Positions 7,438 to 15,819 of a DNA stretch of 26,832 bases are shown here, piece by piece. The stretch is from an uncultured Parabacteroides sp. Its GTDB lineage: Bacteria > Bacteroidota > Bacteroidia > Bacteroidales > Tannerellaceae. The position numbers and the translations under genes are program-made. Under the pieces are notes generated by a model. The model searched no databases, was not told where the DNA came from, and worked only from the letters and a program-made list of their open reading frames with translations. Location: NCBI GenBank assembly GCA_900541965.1, contig UQLN01000060.1, positions 1 through 26,832 on the forward strand. The letters run 5' to 3'. How positions within the stretch are numbered: the stretch's first letter is position 1; each line of letters starts with the position of its first letter.

Positions 7438-9693
7438 ATGGAAACGTTTTATCTCATTCTTATTATCTTCCTGTTCATACTGGCTGTCTTCGATTTATCG
7501 GTGGGTGTCAGCAATGATGCAGCGAACTTCCTCAATTCGGCGATAGGCTCGAAAACCGCATCTTTCAGAGTAATCATGGTGATAGCAGCAGTCGGAATCT
7601 TTGTCGGGGCATCCCTTTCCAATGGGATGATGGATGTAGCGCGTAATGGTATTTTCCAGCCGCAGCACTTCTTCTTCTCCGAAATCATGTGTATCCTGTT
7701 GGCTGTGATGCTGACGGATGTGGTACTGCTGGATGTGTTCAACTCCCTGGGGATGCCTACCTCCACAACCGTATCGTTAGTTTTCGAATTGCTGGGGGGA
7801 ACCGTCGCCTTGTCGATGATGAAAATAATCAACTCCAACGGAGCCTTGCAATTGGGCGACCTGGTCAATACGGATAAAGCCTTTACCGTGATTCTTGCTA
7901 TTTTCCTTTCCGTGGCGATTGCGTTCTTTTTCGGCGCCATAGTCCAGTACATATCCCGTATCATCTTTACTTTCAATTATAAAAAGCATTCCAAATATTT
8001 CATAGGTCTTTTCGGTGGCCTGGCTGCTACGGCAATCATTTATTTCATGTTGATAAAGGGATTGAAAGGCAGCCCGTTTATGGAAGGAGCTTTGAAAGAC
8101 CTTATCTATAACGATACCGACCTGATTATATGGAGTTCATTAATCTTCTTCACGATCCTGATGCAATGCCTGCACTGGTTGAAAGTAAATGTGTTCAAGA
8201 TTGTAATCCTGATGGGTACGTTCGCCCTGGCACTTGCCTTTGCCGGCAACGACCTGGTAAACTTTATCGGTGTGCCGCTGGTAGGGTATTCTTCTTATGT
8301 GGACCTGATGGCACAGGGAGGAACTACCACACCGGATACTTTCCTGATGAACTCGCTGCTCGGACCGGCTAAGACTCCCTGGTATTTCCTTGTCGGTTCA
8401 GGCCTGGTAATGGTGATTGCGCTGGCAACATCAAAGAAAGCGCAGAATGTAGTTAAAACCTCGGTCGACCTTGCCCGCCAGTCGGAAGGAAACGAGAACT
8501 TCGGAACCTCGCCGGTTGCCCGCGTTCTGGTTCGTACCTGCAATAATATGGGTAGTTCGATATTGAGCGTCGTACCTCCCCGCATGAAAGACTGGATAGA
8601 CAGCCGTTTCAATAACGACGAGGTGATATTGGAGAATAAAGCAAGTTTCGACCTGGTGCGTGCTTCCGTTAATGTAGTTCTTTCAGGACTTTTAATTGCA
8701 GTCGGAACTTCACTGAAACTGCCTCTTTCCACTACGTATGTTGCTTTCATGGTAGCAATGGGTAGCTCGCTTGCCGACCGTGCCTGGGGACGCGAAAGTG
8801 CGGTATACCGTATTACCGGCGTACTCTCCGTAATCGGCGGATGGTTTATTACGGCCGGTGCTGCATTTACCGTTTGTTTCCTCGCTGCTTTATTGATTTA
8901 CGTGGGAGGCATTGCCGCAATGGTCGGTGTAGTATGTCTGGCTGCTTATATGTTGATACATAACCAGCTTATGTACAAGAGAAAACAGAAAAAAGAAGCC
9001 ATGAGGGAAGCCGTAAGCACGACTGTCAGCAAACTGCGTGAAACAACGGATAAACGGGAAGCGCTTTCTTTGTTCCGCGAACATAGCCGCGAAGAATTGT
9101 GCAAGGTACTTCATTTTGCAGCCGACACATTCAACCGCTCGGTACACGGCTTTATGGATGAGAACCTGAAAGAATTGCGCCGTGCCCTGATTGCCATCGA
9201 AGAGGAAAAGACCTATCTGAAACAGGTAAAACGGGTTGGCACCTTAGGGGTTACACAGTTGGAACATAATATTGCAATCGATAAAGGCTTATATTATTAC
9301 CAGGGGAATGATTTCGCCAGCGAAATCGTGTTCAGTATCCGCCGTATGACAGAGCCAAACAAAGAGCATGTCGATAATAATTTCAGCCCGCTGAGTGATG
9401 TCCAGAAGAAGGATTTCGGAAAGATGACGGAACAAATCGTATCCTTCCTGAACCGTGGTTCCGCCATGATTGAAAAGAACGACTATCACCGCATGGACGA
9501 TATGATAGCAGAGTCTGTGGAACTGACCAACAAACTGACAATGCTTAAGAAAGAAGAGCTGAAACGTATCCAGGGACAGAGCGGCAGTACGAAAGTAAGC
9601 ATGGTTTACCTGAATATGGTACAGGAAGCACAGAACGTGGTTTCCTTCACCGCAAACCTGCTGAAGGTAAGCCGCAAATTCCAGAAAGAATAA
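7438..9693 (+). CDS. PiT-family inorganic phosphate transporter with C-terminal PhoU-like domain
   Basis: A 751-residue inner-membrane transporter of the PiT (PHO4) family, which moves phosphate, often as a metal-phosphate complex, using an ion gradient. Two copies of the family signature are visible: GVSNDAANFLNSAIGSK at 23-39 and FAGNDLVNFIGVPL at about 267-280, with GMPTSTTVSL and LPLSTTYVAF as the paired helical-hairpin motifs. The membrane part ends near residue 520. The remaining ~230 residues are hydrophilic and helical (KLRETTDKREALSLFREHSR onward), resembling a PhoU-like regulatory domain as in other long Bacteroidota PiT proteins. The ATG at 7438 is preceded by an AT-rich leader and by the Pho-box-like array. 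It is divergent from the sigma/susCD operon and monocistronic, since a terminator follows. Metal specificity cannot be told. Confidence 0.93.
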   Translation: METFYLILIIFLFILAVFDLSVGVSNDAANFLNSAIGSKTASFRVIMVIAAVGIFVGASLSNGMMDVARNGIFQPQHFFFSEIMCILLAVMLTDVVLLDVFNSLGMPTSTTVSLVFELLGGTVALSMMKIINSNGALQLGDLVNTDKAFTVILAIFLSVAIAFFFGAIVQYISRIIFTFNYKKHSKYFIGLFGGLAATAIIYFMLIKGLKGSPFMEGALKDLIYNDTDLIIWSSLIFFTILMQCLHWLKVNVFKIVILMGTFALALAFAGNDLVNFIGVPLVGYSSYVDLMAQGGTTTPDTFLMNSLLGPAKTPWYFLVGSGLVMVIALATSKKAQNVVKTSVDLARQSEGNENFGTSPVARVLVRTCNNMGSSILSVVPPRMKDWIDSRFNNDEVILENKASFDLVRASVNVVLSGLLIAVGTSLKLPLSTTYVAFMVAMGSSLADRAWGRESAVYRITGVLSVIGGWFITAGAAFTVCFLAALLIYVGGIAAMVGVVCLAAYMLIHNQLMYKRKQKKEAMREAVSTTVSKLRETTDKREALSLFREHSREELCKVLHFAADTFNRSVHGFMDENLKELRRALIAIEEEKTYLKQVKRVGTLGVTQLEHNIAIDKGLYYYQGNDFASEIVFSIRRMTEPNKEHVDNNFSPLSDVQKKDFGKMTEQIVSFLNRGSAMIEKNDYHRMDDMIAESVELTNKLTMLKKEELKRIQGQSGSTKVSMVYLNMVQEAQNVVSFTANLLKVSRKFQKE

Positions 9694-9723
9694 GTTTAGG
9701 TATTATATTAGGTTATCCGGAAG

Positions 9724-9757
9724 AGGCCGTCTAAAAAACATTTAGATGGCCTTTTTC
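9724..9757 (+). terminator. Intrinsic terminator of the phosphate transporter gene
   Basis: GGCCGTCTAAA and TTTAGATGGCC form an 11-bp stem (one G-U/A-C position, 9725-9735 and 9741-9751) with a short A-rich loop, followed by TTTTTCTTC. It starts about 30 bases after the stop codon. Confidence 0.8.
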
Positions 9758-9759
9758 TT

Positions 9760-9887
9760 CGTGCCTAATTTCTGCGTCTACCGTCAACACCGCCCTGCGT
9801 CTATCGTAGACGGCGTTCGGCGTCTGCTGTCGACGGCGCCCGGCGTTTATCATCGACGCGCCTCGGCGTCTACCGTCGACGCAAGAC
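9760..9887 (+). repeat. Degenerate 23-bp tandem repeat array, right copy
   Basis: The leader CGTGCCTAATTTC is followed by five 23-bp units starting at 9773, 9796, 9819, 9842 and 9865. The unit consensus begins GGCGTCTACCGTCGACG and continues with a GC-rich linker; each unit is an imperfect palindrome. Units 3 and 4 are identical to units of the left copy at 1-83, which is inverted relative to this one. It starts three bases after the terminator of the phosphate transporter, the same placement as the left copy. There are no unique spacers, so it is not a CRISPR array. Confidence 0.9.
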
Positions 9888-9961
9888 GGCAACTCTTGAC
9901 ACAACAAAACCATCCACCCCGATTTACCCCCTTTTTTCAGGAATTTATACTGATAAAAAAT

Positions 9962-9969
9962 TATCTTTG
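9962..9969 (+). promoter_or_regulatory. Bacteroidota -7 promoter box for the restriction-modification operon
   Basis: TATCTTTG matches the TAnnTTTG -7 consensus exactly. Transcription would start near 9976, so the ATG at 9978 would be essentially leaderless, which supports the ATG at 10008 as the methylase start. No clear -33 element was found. Confidence 0.65.
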
Positions 9970-10007
9970 CACTGGAAATGCAGAAATCTGCACATATTAA
10001 AAACATT

Positions 10008-10940
10008 ATGGCAAAAGCAAAACCATTCATCAAATGGGTTGGTGGTAAAGGCCAGCTCATTGAACAACTCGAAGCATTGCTTCCTGCTGACTTTGATGAT
10101 TGGGAGAATGTTACCTATATCGAACCTTTCGTAGGCGGAGGAGCTATGCTCTTCTACATGTTACAGACATATCCCAATATTAAGTCTGCCGTTATCAATG
10201 ATATCAATCCTGATTTAACTACCTGTTATCAAGTAGTAAGAGATAATCCTGTCGAATTACTTAATTCTTTGGAAAAGATTCAGAAGATCTATTATGCATT
10301 AGATTCGGAAGAAACCCGAAGACATTTTTTCATGATGAAGCGTGAGCGGTTCAACACGAAGGCATTAGATAAGATAGAGAACACAACTCTCTTTTTCTTC
10401 CTAAACAGAACCTGTTTCAATGGCCTATACAGAGTAAACAAGGCCGGTTTGTTTAACGTGCCTTTCGGTAAGTATGTGTCACCGACAATCTACGACCCTG
10501 CCACCATTATGGCAGACAGCAAATTATTACAAAATGTAGAAATAATGACCGGAGACTTTGAAGCCACTTTAGAGAAAGCAAAAGGGAAAACCCTATTTTA
10601 TTTTGATCCTCCATACAGGCCATTGAGCAATACTTCGAGTTTCAATGATTATGCAAAAGAATCCTTTAACGACTCTGCTCAAATCAGGCTAAAAGAATTT
10701 TGCGATAAGATTCAGCAAGCAGGATATACCTTTATGCTGAGTAATTCAGACTGTTTCGGCAGGGATGGAACCGATAAGTTTTTTGATAATTTATTCGATG
10801 CATATACCATAGACAGGGTATGGGCAAAAAGAAACGTGAATTCCAATGCTTCAAAACGTGGCAAATTAACTGAAATATTAGTTCATAATTTCACGAACAC
10901 AAAAGGGACGAAATCGCCTCTGCTAAAACAAGCTTTATAA
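10008..10940 (+). CDS. dpnM: DpnM-type DNA adenine methylase (GATC specific)
   Basis: An N6-adenine methyltransferase of the Dam/DpnM (D12 class) family. Starting at 10008 it has 310 residues: FIKWVGGKGQLIEQL at the N-terminus, motif I FVGGG at 41-45, the acceptor loop NRTCFNGLYRVNKAGLFNVPFGKY, catalytic DPPY at 200-203, and FMLSNSD near the end. A longer reading from 9978 adds ten residues but would begin right at the predicted transcript start. Specificity for GATC is inferred from strong likeness to DpnM/MboI enzymes and from the adjacent DpnII-type endonuclease. It protects host double-stranded DNA. Its stop overlaps the endonuclease start (TAATG), so the two are translationally coupled. 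The whole operon looks AT-richer than the flanking loci, suggesting acquisition by transfer. Confidence 0.93.
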   Translation: MAKAKPFIKWVGGKGQLIEQLEALLPADFDDWENVTYIEPFVGGGAMLFYMLQTYPNIKSAVINDINPDLTTCYQVVRDNPVELLNSLEKIQKIYYALDSEETRRHFFMMKRERFNTKALDKIENTTLFFFLNRTCFNGLYRVNKAGLFNVPFGKYVSPTIYDPATIMADSKLLQNVEIMTGDFEATLEKAKGKTLFYFDPPYRPLSNTSSFNDYAKESFNDSAQIRLKEFCDKIQQAGYTFMLSNSDCFGRDGTDKFFDNLFDAYTIDRVWAKRNVNSNASKRGKLTEILVHNFTNTKGTKSPLLKQAL

Positions 10941-11776
10941 TGAGTGCACATACAAATGAACAATTTGTGACCTTTATGTCACAATTACAAGAGACGAATC
11001 AGACACTGGATTTTTTCTGTGACTTCGATAAGATAGAAAGGAATGTAGCCAATATCAAACTGAGTCTGTGTATGCTCAATAGTCTTATTGGTGCAGAAGA
11101 CATGCGTGCCGCCGTCGAAACAATCTGGAACCGCGATAAAAGTGCATTTTCCGTAATGGATATTCTAATTGCAGTTCGCAGTGAAGGCAAAAAGAAAGTT
11201 CTGGATTCCATGGGCAAGTGTATTATACTCGACCGCCTGTTCACTTCGGTTGATGGAGTAATAGAATTTTTAAATAACACAGGACTTACAGAAGTATTCC
11301 AAAAGCAAAAGGTTAAAGACCTGGTTGACTATGTATTTGGCATTGAAACAGGCCTTGATACAAATGCCCGTAAGAATCGTAGCGGGCATGTAATGGAAGC
11401 TATGGTCGATAAACTCTTTACACAGTACGGCATCAGACACCGTGCAGAAGTATATTCAAGCGAATGGCCGGAAATAGCTATAGCTCTGGGCGATGACGAA
11501 AAACGATTTGATTTCGTTATAGAAACACCTGCTGTGACCTATCTCTTTGAAGTGAATTTCTATAGTGGTGGTGGGAGTAAACTCAATGAAGTTGCACGTT
11601 CTTATTCCGATATTGCACCTAAAATTAATGCAGTCCCTGGATTCGAATTCATTTGGATTACTGATGGCATCGGCTGGAAATCAGCAAAGAACAAACTACA
11701 GGAGGCATATAACATAATACCACGCGTTTATAATTTGACGAATATAAACGAGTTCTTAGTATCAATACGGAAATGA
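10940..11776 (+). CDS. dpnB: DpnII/MboI-type restriction endonuclease
   Basis: A 278-residue type II endonuclease of the DpnII family, which cuts unmethylated GATC before the G. The N-terminus carries the family stretch QTLDFFCDFDKIERNVANIK at 21-40. The core has TGLDTNARKNRSGHVMEAMV at 137-156 and a PD-(D/E)xK-like centre with Asp191 (KRFDFVIE) and Glu204 (LFEVNFYSGGGSKLNEVARS). A C-terminal FIWITDGIGWKSAKNKLQEA is also typical. Length is normal and no disruption is seen. It overlaps the preceding methylase by one base and the next methylase by four bases (ATGA). In the pneumococcal DpnII locus the endonuclease gene comes last; here it is in the middle. Confidence 0.92.
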   Translation: MSAHTNEQFVTFMSQLQETNQTLDFFCDFDKIERNVANIKLSLCMLNSLIGAEDMRAAVETIWNRDKSAFSVMDILIAVRSEGKKKVLDSMGKCIILDRLFTSVDGVIEFLNNTGLTEVFQKQKVKDLVDYVFGIETGLDTNARKNRSGHVMEAMVDKLFTQYGIRHRAEVYSSEWPEIAIALGDDEKRFDFVIETPAVTYLFEVNFYSGGGSKLNEVARSYSDIAPKINAVPGFEFIWITDGIGWKSAKNKLQEAYNIIPRVYNLTNINEFLVSIRK

Positions 11777-12648
11777 TTCAATCATATTATAAATCCCCCA
11801 ACCACGATTTTACACTTCTCGCCGGCGATTGTATAGAACTATTGCCGCAGTTCCAATTTAAATTTGATATGATATTTGCCGACCCACCTTACTTTCTAAG
11901 CAACGGAGGGATTAGCTGTCAGAATGGGAAAATCGTATGTGTGGATAAGGGCGATTGGGACAAAGGGGGTTCTCAAGAAAACATAGATGCTTTTAATGAA
12001 AAATGGATTTCTATTTGTCGGGATAAGTTAAAAGACAATGGGACAATATGGATTTCAGGTACCTATCACAACATTTTCAGTGTAGCCAACTGCCTGAGGA
12101 AACAAGGCTTCAAAATATTGAATGTAGTGACGTGGGCAAAAACAAATCCACCTCCTAATATTTCATGCAGATTTTTCACTTACTCCTCCGAATTTATAAT
12201 TTGGGCCCGGAAATATGAGAAAAAGCCTCATTTCTATAACTACAAGCTAATGAAAAAGATAAACGGTGATAAACAGATGTTGGATGTCTGGAACTTGCCT
12301 GCTATCGCTCGATGGGAAAAATCGTGCGGCAAACATCCTACCCAGAAGCCATTATCAATCCTATCACGGATTATATTGGCTTCCACAGAAAAAGGAGCAT
12401 GGATTCTTGACCCTTTCAGCGGCAGCAGCACAACAGGTATCGCATCCTCTCTGCTTGGTCGCAAATATCTGGGTATTGAATGTGAAGAAGAGTTCCTGAA
12501 AATGAGTTGCGCCCGCAGAGAAGAAATAGAGAATAACCATATAAGAGAAGAATACAAAAGAAAGATAAAAGACCTTTCATTTCTTACCGAAGAAACACCA
12601 GATATTGTTTGCGACAATAACTTGCCTGGCTATGAACTACCCTTTTAA
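11773..12648 (+). CDS. dpnA: DpnA-type second DNA adenine methyltransferase
   Basis: A 291-residue beta-class N6-adenine methyltransferase resembling DpnA, the second methylase of DpnII systems, which in pneumococcus also methylates single-stranded DNA and protects incoming transforming DNA. DPPYFLSNGGISCQNGKIV begins at residue 37, followed by DKGDWDK, WISGTYHNIFSV, NPPPNISCRFFTYSSEFIIW, HPTQKP, and motif I DPFSGSSTTG near the C-terminus. Catalytic motif IV before motif I is the beta-class order. The start overlaps the endonuclease stop. No hairpin terminator is visible in the 100 bases after it, which instead hold the promoter of the next locus. Single-strand activity in this organism is inference from the family. 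Confidence 0.93.
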   Translation: MIQSYYKSPNHDFTLLAGDCIELLPQFQFKFDMIFADPPYFLSNGGISCQNGKIVCVDKGDWDKGGSQENIDAFNEKWISICRDKLKDNGTIWISGTYHNIFSVANCLRKQGFKILNVVTWAKTNPPPNISCRFFTYSSEFIIWARKYEKKPHFYNYKLMKKINGDKQMLDVWNLPAIARWEKSCGKHPTQKPLSILSRIILASTEKGAWILDPFSGSSTTGIASSLLGRKYLGIECEEEFLKMSCARREEIENNHIREEYKRKIKDLSFLTEETPDIVCDNNLPGYELPF

Positions 12649-12674
12649 GGTTTCTCCTTTTTATTTTATTATTT

Positions 12675-12682
12675 TATCTTTG
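12675..12682 (+). promoter_or_regulatory. Bacteroidota -7 box for the LamG lipoprotein/GH76 unit
   Basis: TATCTTTG is an exact TAnnTTTG match about 70 bases before the lipoprotein ATG. A second, weaker match (TATCTTTA) lies at 12704-12711. Either could serve. Confidence 0.55.
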
Positions 12683-12749
12683 CACCATCAACCAATCACC
12701 CTGTATCTTTAACCACGTATTGATAATTCGAACTATTAATTAACATACA

Positions 12750-14063
12750 ATGAAAATCAAACCGACCACAGTCTTACTGTCGTTGCTCCTCCTGTTGGCA
12801 GCATGCAAGGACAGCGACAATTCTCCCAAAGACCTCAAGGAACTGACTGTAGACCAAACGGAACTCGTTATCCGCCACGGCAGTTCAAAATCAGTAAACA
12901 TCATCAGCGGCAACGGAACCTATACTGTTATTTCATCCAACGAAAATGTGGTAAAAGCCGAAGTAAAAGACCATGTGATTACTATCACCGCCCCTACCCG
13001 TGAAAATGAAGCGGAAGCATTGCTGGTAGTCTCCGACCAATACGAACGCAGGGCGAATATCCATATCTCCGTAAAAACCGGTACGGAACTGAAACTGGAT
13101 AAACAAGACATCCGATTAGCAGCCATGCAAGCCGGCGATACCCTGAATATCCTTTCCGGAAACGGCAAATACCGGACGGAAGTTGCCAATCCCGCCATCA
13201 TCAGGGCTACGGTTGAAAACAACCGGGTGACCATCACCGGCAAACGGAATGGAACAACGACCTTTACGGTAAAAGACGATAAAGGGGAAATTTCCGAACC
13301 GGTTACCGTAACAGTAGACGGTCCGCTATATGCTATGAATCTAGGTACCGCATATTTCTGCTATGCCAATTTCAAGGAAATCGGCGTGTACGACAATTTC
13401 ATCAGAAACTGCAAACAAGTCACTTTCGAAATCTATTGCAAGATAGACGGGTACCGCGGATTGCAAACCTTTATGGGACTGGAAGGTAAACTGATCATGC
13501 GCGGAAAATATGACGATTACAAAGAAACACACCCCATCGAAATAGCCGGATTAGGCGACAAGGTGATGCTGGAAAGTACCGGCAGCTTCAACCTGAACGA
13601 ATGGATGCACCTGGCGCTGGTAGTAGACTGCTCGCAGGAAACTACCGCCGGGAAATATAAACTGTATATAAACGGCGTACAGGACGAACTGAAAATAAAC
13701 AAGGAAGAACAGACCCACTCTTCCGTCGATTTGGCATCCAGCAACGATGGCGACCGCTTCGAAATAGGACGCGCCTGTGGACAAGATTTCCGTGCCATGA
13801 GAGGAATTGCCGCCGAAGCAAGGGTATGGACTACTGCCCGTACGGCAACAGAGATACGGGAAAACATGCACGACCTGAAAGACGCACAACCGGAAGGGTT
13901 GCTGGCCCGCTGGATTTTCTCGGCAGGAGTGGAAACCAACTATATCCAGGACATCAATGGGGGCAAGTATGAAACGAACCTTATCATTGCTCCGGTTGCA
14001 GGTGGCGGATACTCGCCCGTTATCGTCCCGAAAGATGTATTTATAGAAAGACCTAACCCATAA
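12750..14063 (+). CDS. Lipoprotein with two Ig-like repeats and a LamG/concanavalin-like domain
   Basis: A 437-residue lipoprotein: hydrophobic signal with lipobox LLAAC (Cys19), then acidic KDSDN, a composition often found in surface-exported Bacteroidota lipoproteins. Residues about 28-107 and 109-190 are two similar beta-rich modules, each with an NI(I/L)SGNG(T/K)Y element followed by an isoleucine/valine pattern, like bacterial Ig-like domains. Residues about 195-425 form a LamG/jelly-roll domain (VTFEIYCKIDG, NEWMHLALVVDCSQ, YKLYINGVQDEL, RFEIGRACG, EARVWTTARTATEIRENM, ARWIFSAG). Such proteins bind glycans at the surface without catalysis. It is 15 bases before the GH76 gene and likely in one transcript with it, so a mannan-binding role is plausible. 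No catalytic residues were recognised. Confidence 0.8.
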   Translation: MKIKPTTVLLSLLLLLAACKDSDNSPKDLKELTVDQTELVIRHGSSKSVNIISGNGTYTVISSNENVVKAEVKDHVITITAPTRENEAEALLVVSDQYERRANIHISVKTGTELKLDKQDIRLAAMQAGDTLNILSGNGKYRTEVANPAIIRATVENNRVTITGKRNGTTTFTVKDDKGEISEPVTVTVDGPLYAMNLGTAYFCYANFKEIGVYDNFIRNCKQVTFEIYCKIDGYRGLQTFMGLEGKLIMRGKYDDYKETHPIEIAGLGDKVMLESTGSFNLNEWMHLALVVDCSQETTAGKYKLYINGVQDELKINKEEQTHSSVDLASSNDGDRFEIGRACGQDFRAMRGIAAEARVWTTARTATEIRENMHDLKDAQPEGLLARWIFSAGVETNYIQDINGGKYETNLIIAPVAGGGYSPVIVPKDVFIERPNP

Positions 14064-14078
14064 ATCCACACAGAATCT

Positions 14079-15593
14079 ATGAAATCAATAACATATACCC
14101 TTTTTATACTCGGCACGTTCCTGTTCGCCCATACCTCATGCAGCAATAAGAATGAGATTCCGGACGAAAGCCTGAGCTCCGTTTCTTCCCTCGAAGCCTT
14201 GGCCACTGAAACCGTCAATGAAATCCATGTGAAATGGAAGAACCCTGAAAATAAGGATGTGATAAAGGTGGAATTGTCGTATTCCCAACAAACAAAAGCC
14301 CAAAGCATCACCCCTGCCCCGGTATTGGTGGATGTGACGCCGGCTTCCGACAGCGAGATAAAGATACTTGTTCCGCAATTTGCCGTTTACGAGATAACAG
14401 CCGTTACCATCGACAAGACCGGCAAACGGTATCCGGCAAAATCCGTAAATGCAGCACCACGCAAAGGGGATGCACCGGATACAAAATCTGTATTCATGGA
14501 ACGGGCGGACTCGCTGATGAGCTCTGTGAAGATGCTGTTCTTCGGCAAGTCGGCACGGGACTGCTGGAACGCTTCCTATCCGAATGCAACAGGTCCTTAT
14601 TGGGATGGCGACGCTACGGTATGGGGACAGGGAGGCGGCCTGTCAGGATATACCGCTATCCGGGCTGCTTCTTTAGGCATGGGTAAATACGAACAGAAAT
14701 ATACCGGGCTGACCGACCGGATGTTCAACAGCATCAACCGCTTCATCACTACGGATAATAATATAGAAGCCTATGCCGTATATCCAGCCAATGGCAACGA
14801 CCGCCTTTACGACGACAATGCCTGGATCGGACTGGACATGGCAGACCTTTACGAACAAACCCACGATACCCGTTTCCTCGAAAAAGCAATTCTGGTATGG
14901 AAATACCTGATGCACGGTAAAGACGATACCTGCGGAGGCGGCATCCACTGGAGAGAAATGAATAATCCGACAAACACGAAACATACCTGCTCCACCGCTC
15001 CTGCCGCCGTACTCGGATGCAAACTGTATCTGCTGACGAATGATGCAACGTATCTGGATGTAGCCAAAGAGTTATATACATGGCTGCAAACCTACCTGCA
15101 AGACCCGGATGATTACCTTTACTGGGATTGCATCGGTCCCGATATGGTTCCGTCGAAAGCCAAATACAGCTACAATGCCGGTCAGCCGATGCAGGTAGCC
15201 TGCTTGTTGTACAAGATAACGGGCGAACAGCAATACCTGACCGACGCACAGGATATAGCCAAGTCTGCCTACAAGAAATGGTTCGTTCCTTTCCATTCCT
15301 ATTTCCTGAACGAGACTTTCAATATCCTGGACCCGGGGCATGTATGGTTTCAAGCCATTTTGTTGAGGGGCTTTATCGAACTGTATAAAACTGACGGAGA
15401 CCGCACCTATGTCTCTGCATACGAAAAGACGCTCTCCCATGCATGGCTGTCCGATTGCAGGAACAGGGATACCAACCTGATGAACGAAGACTTCCGCGGA
15501 GGTACCACACAATCCAAATGGGACATCCTGCACGAAGGCGCCTGTGTCGAAATGCTGGCACGGCTGGCGATACTGGAACGCGACGGGTTATAA
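14079..15593 (+). CDS. GH76-family alpha-1,6-mannanase lipoprotein
   Basis: A 504-residue protein with a lipoprotein signal (Cys21 in HTSCSN). Residues about 30-125 are a beta-rich module with VKWKNPENKDVIKVELSYS, similar to the N-terminal DUF4998-type domain on Bacteroidota surface enzymes. The catalytic (alpha/alpha)6 domain from about 135 to the end has the GH76 signature RLYDDNAWIGLDMADLYE with the paired aspartates Asp245-Asp246, plus CGGGIHWRE and the C-terminal EDFRGGTTQSKWDILHEGAC. GH76 enzymes are endo-alpha-1,6-mannanases acting on yeast-type mannan backbones or related bacterial mannosides. It is the second gene after the LamG lipoprotein, and a terminator follows at once. Length and key residues are intact. 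Confidence 0.88.
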   Translation: MKSITYTLFILGTFLFAHTSCSNKNEIPDESLSSVSSLEALATETVNEIHVKWKNPENKDVIKVELSYSQQTKAQSITPAPVLVDVTPASDSEIKILVPQFAVYEITAVTIDKTGKRYPAKSVNAAPRKGDAPDTKSVFMERADSLMSSVKMLFFGKSARDCWNASYPNATGPYWDGDATVWGQGGGLSGYTAIRAASLGMGKYEQKYTGLTDRMFNSINRFITTDNNIEAYAVYPANGNDRLYDDNAWIGLDMADLYEQTHDTRFLEKAILVWKYLMHGKDDTCGGGIHWREMNNPTNTKHTCSTAPAAVLGCKLYLLTNDATYLDVAKELYTWLQTYLQDPDDYLYWDCIGPDMVPSKAKYSYNAGQPMQVACLLYKITGEQQYLTDAQDIAKSAYKKWFVPFHSYFLNETFNILDPGHVWFQAILLRGFIELYKTDGDRTYVSAYEKTLSHAWLSDCRNRDTNLMNEDFRGGTTQSKWDILHEGACVEMLARLAILERDGL

Positions 15594-15610
15594 ATGACAT
15601 ATGAATATTC

Positions 15611-15650
15611 AGACGGTGAAACTGTAAATGCGATTTCACCGTCTTCTTTT
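15611..15650 (+). terminator. Intrinsic terminator after the GH76 gene
   Basis: Perfect 11-bp arms AGACGGTGAAA (15611-15621) and TTTCACCGTCT (15634-15644), a 12-base loop, then TCTTTT. It closes the LamG lipoprotein/GH76 unit. Confidence 0.85.
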
Positions 15651-15761
15651 CCAAACTTCTCGAATTCGATAACAAATCCTTAAATTATGCAAAACAACGC
15701 CTTCAAATGCCTGGAATATATTTATTTTGTAATCCATAAATAACAGACCAAGCATATTTTC

Positions 15762-15769
15762 TAACTTTA
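15762..15769 (+). promoter_or_regulatory. Candidate -7 box for the GH127-like gene
   Basis: TAACTTTA matches seven of eight positions of TAnnTTTG and would give a leader of about 45 bases. The same octamer lies upstream of the second susC (20993-21000). Another near match ends at 15729. Confidence 0.35.
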
Positions 15770-15819
15770 AATTCTAAATATGAAGCAGTTCTTAATTCTC
15801 TCTTTAAAATCATTATCAC

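Noticed and set aside
9773..9887. CRISPR array
   Set aside because: Units of 23 bp abut directly with no unique spacers, are degenerate, and no cas genes are near.
1..9887. Composite transposon bounded by inverted repeats
   Set aside because: No transposase or integrase is encoded between the arrays, the arrays are tandem hairpin units rather than terminal repeats, and each sits behind a terminator; an interspersed repeat family is simpler.
9746..10000. Small protein-coding frames over the right repeat array
   Set aside because: They translate the repeats and terminator, have no recognisable domain or start context, and cross the methylase promoter.
9978..10007. Methylase start at 9978
   Set aside because: It would lie at the predicted transcription start, and the added ten residues precede the conserved N-terminus; the ATG at 10008 fits family proteins.
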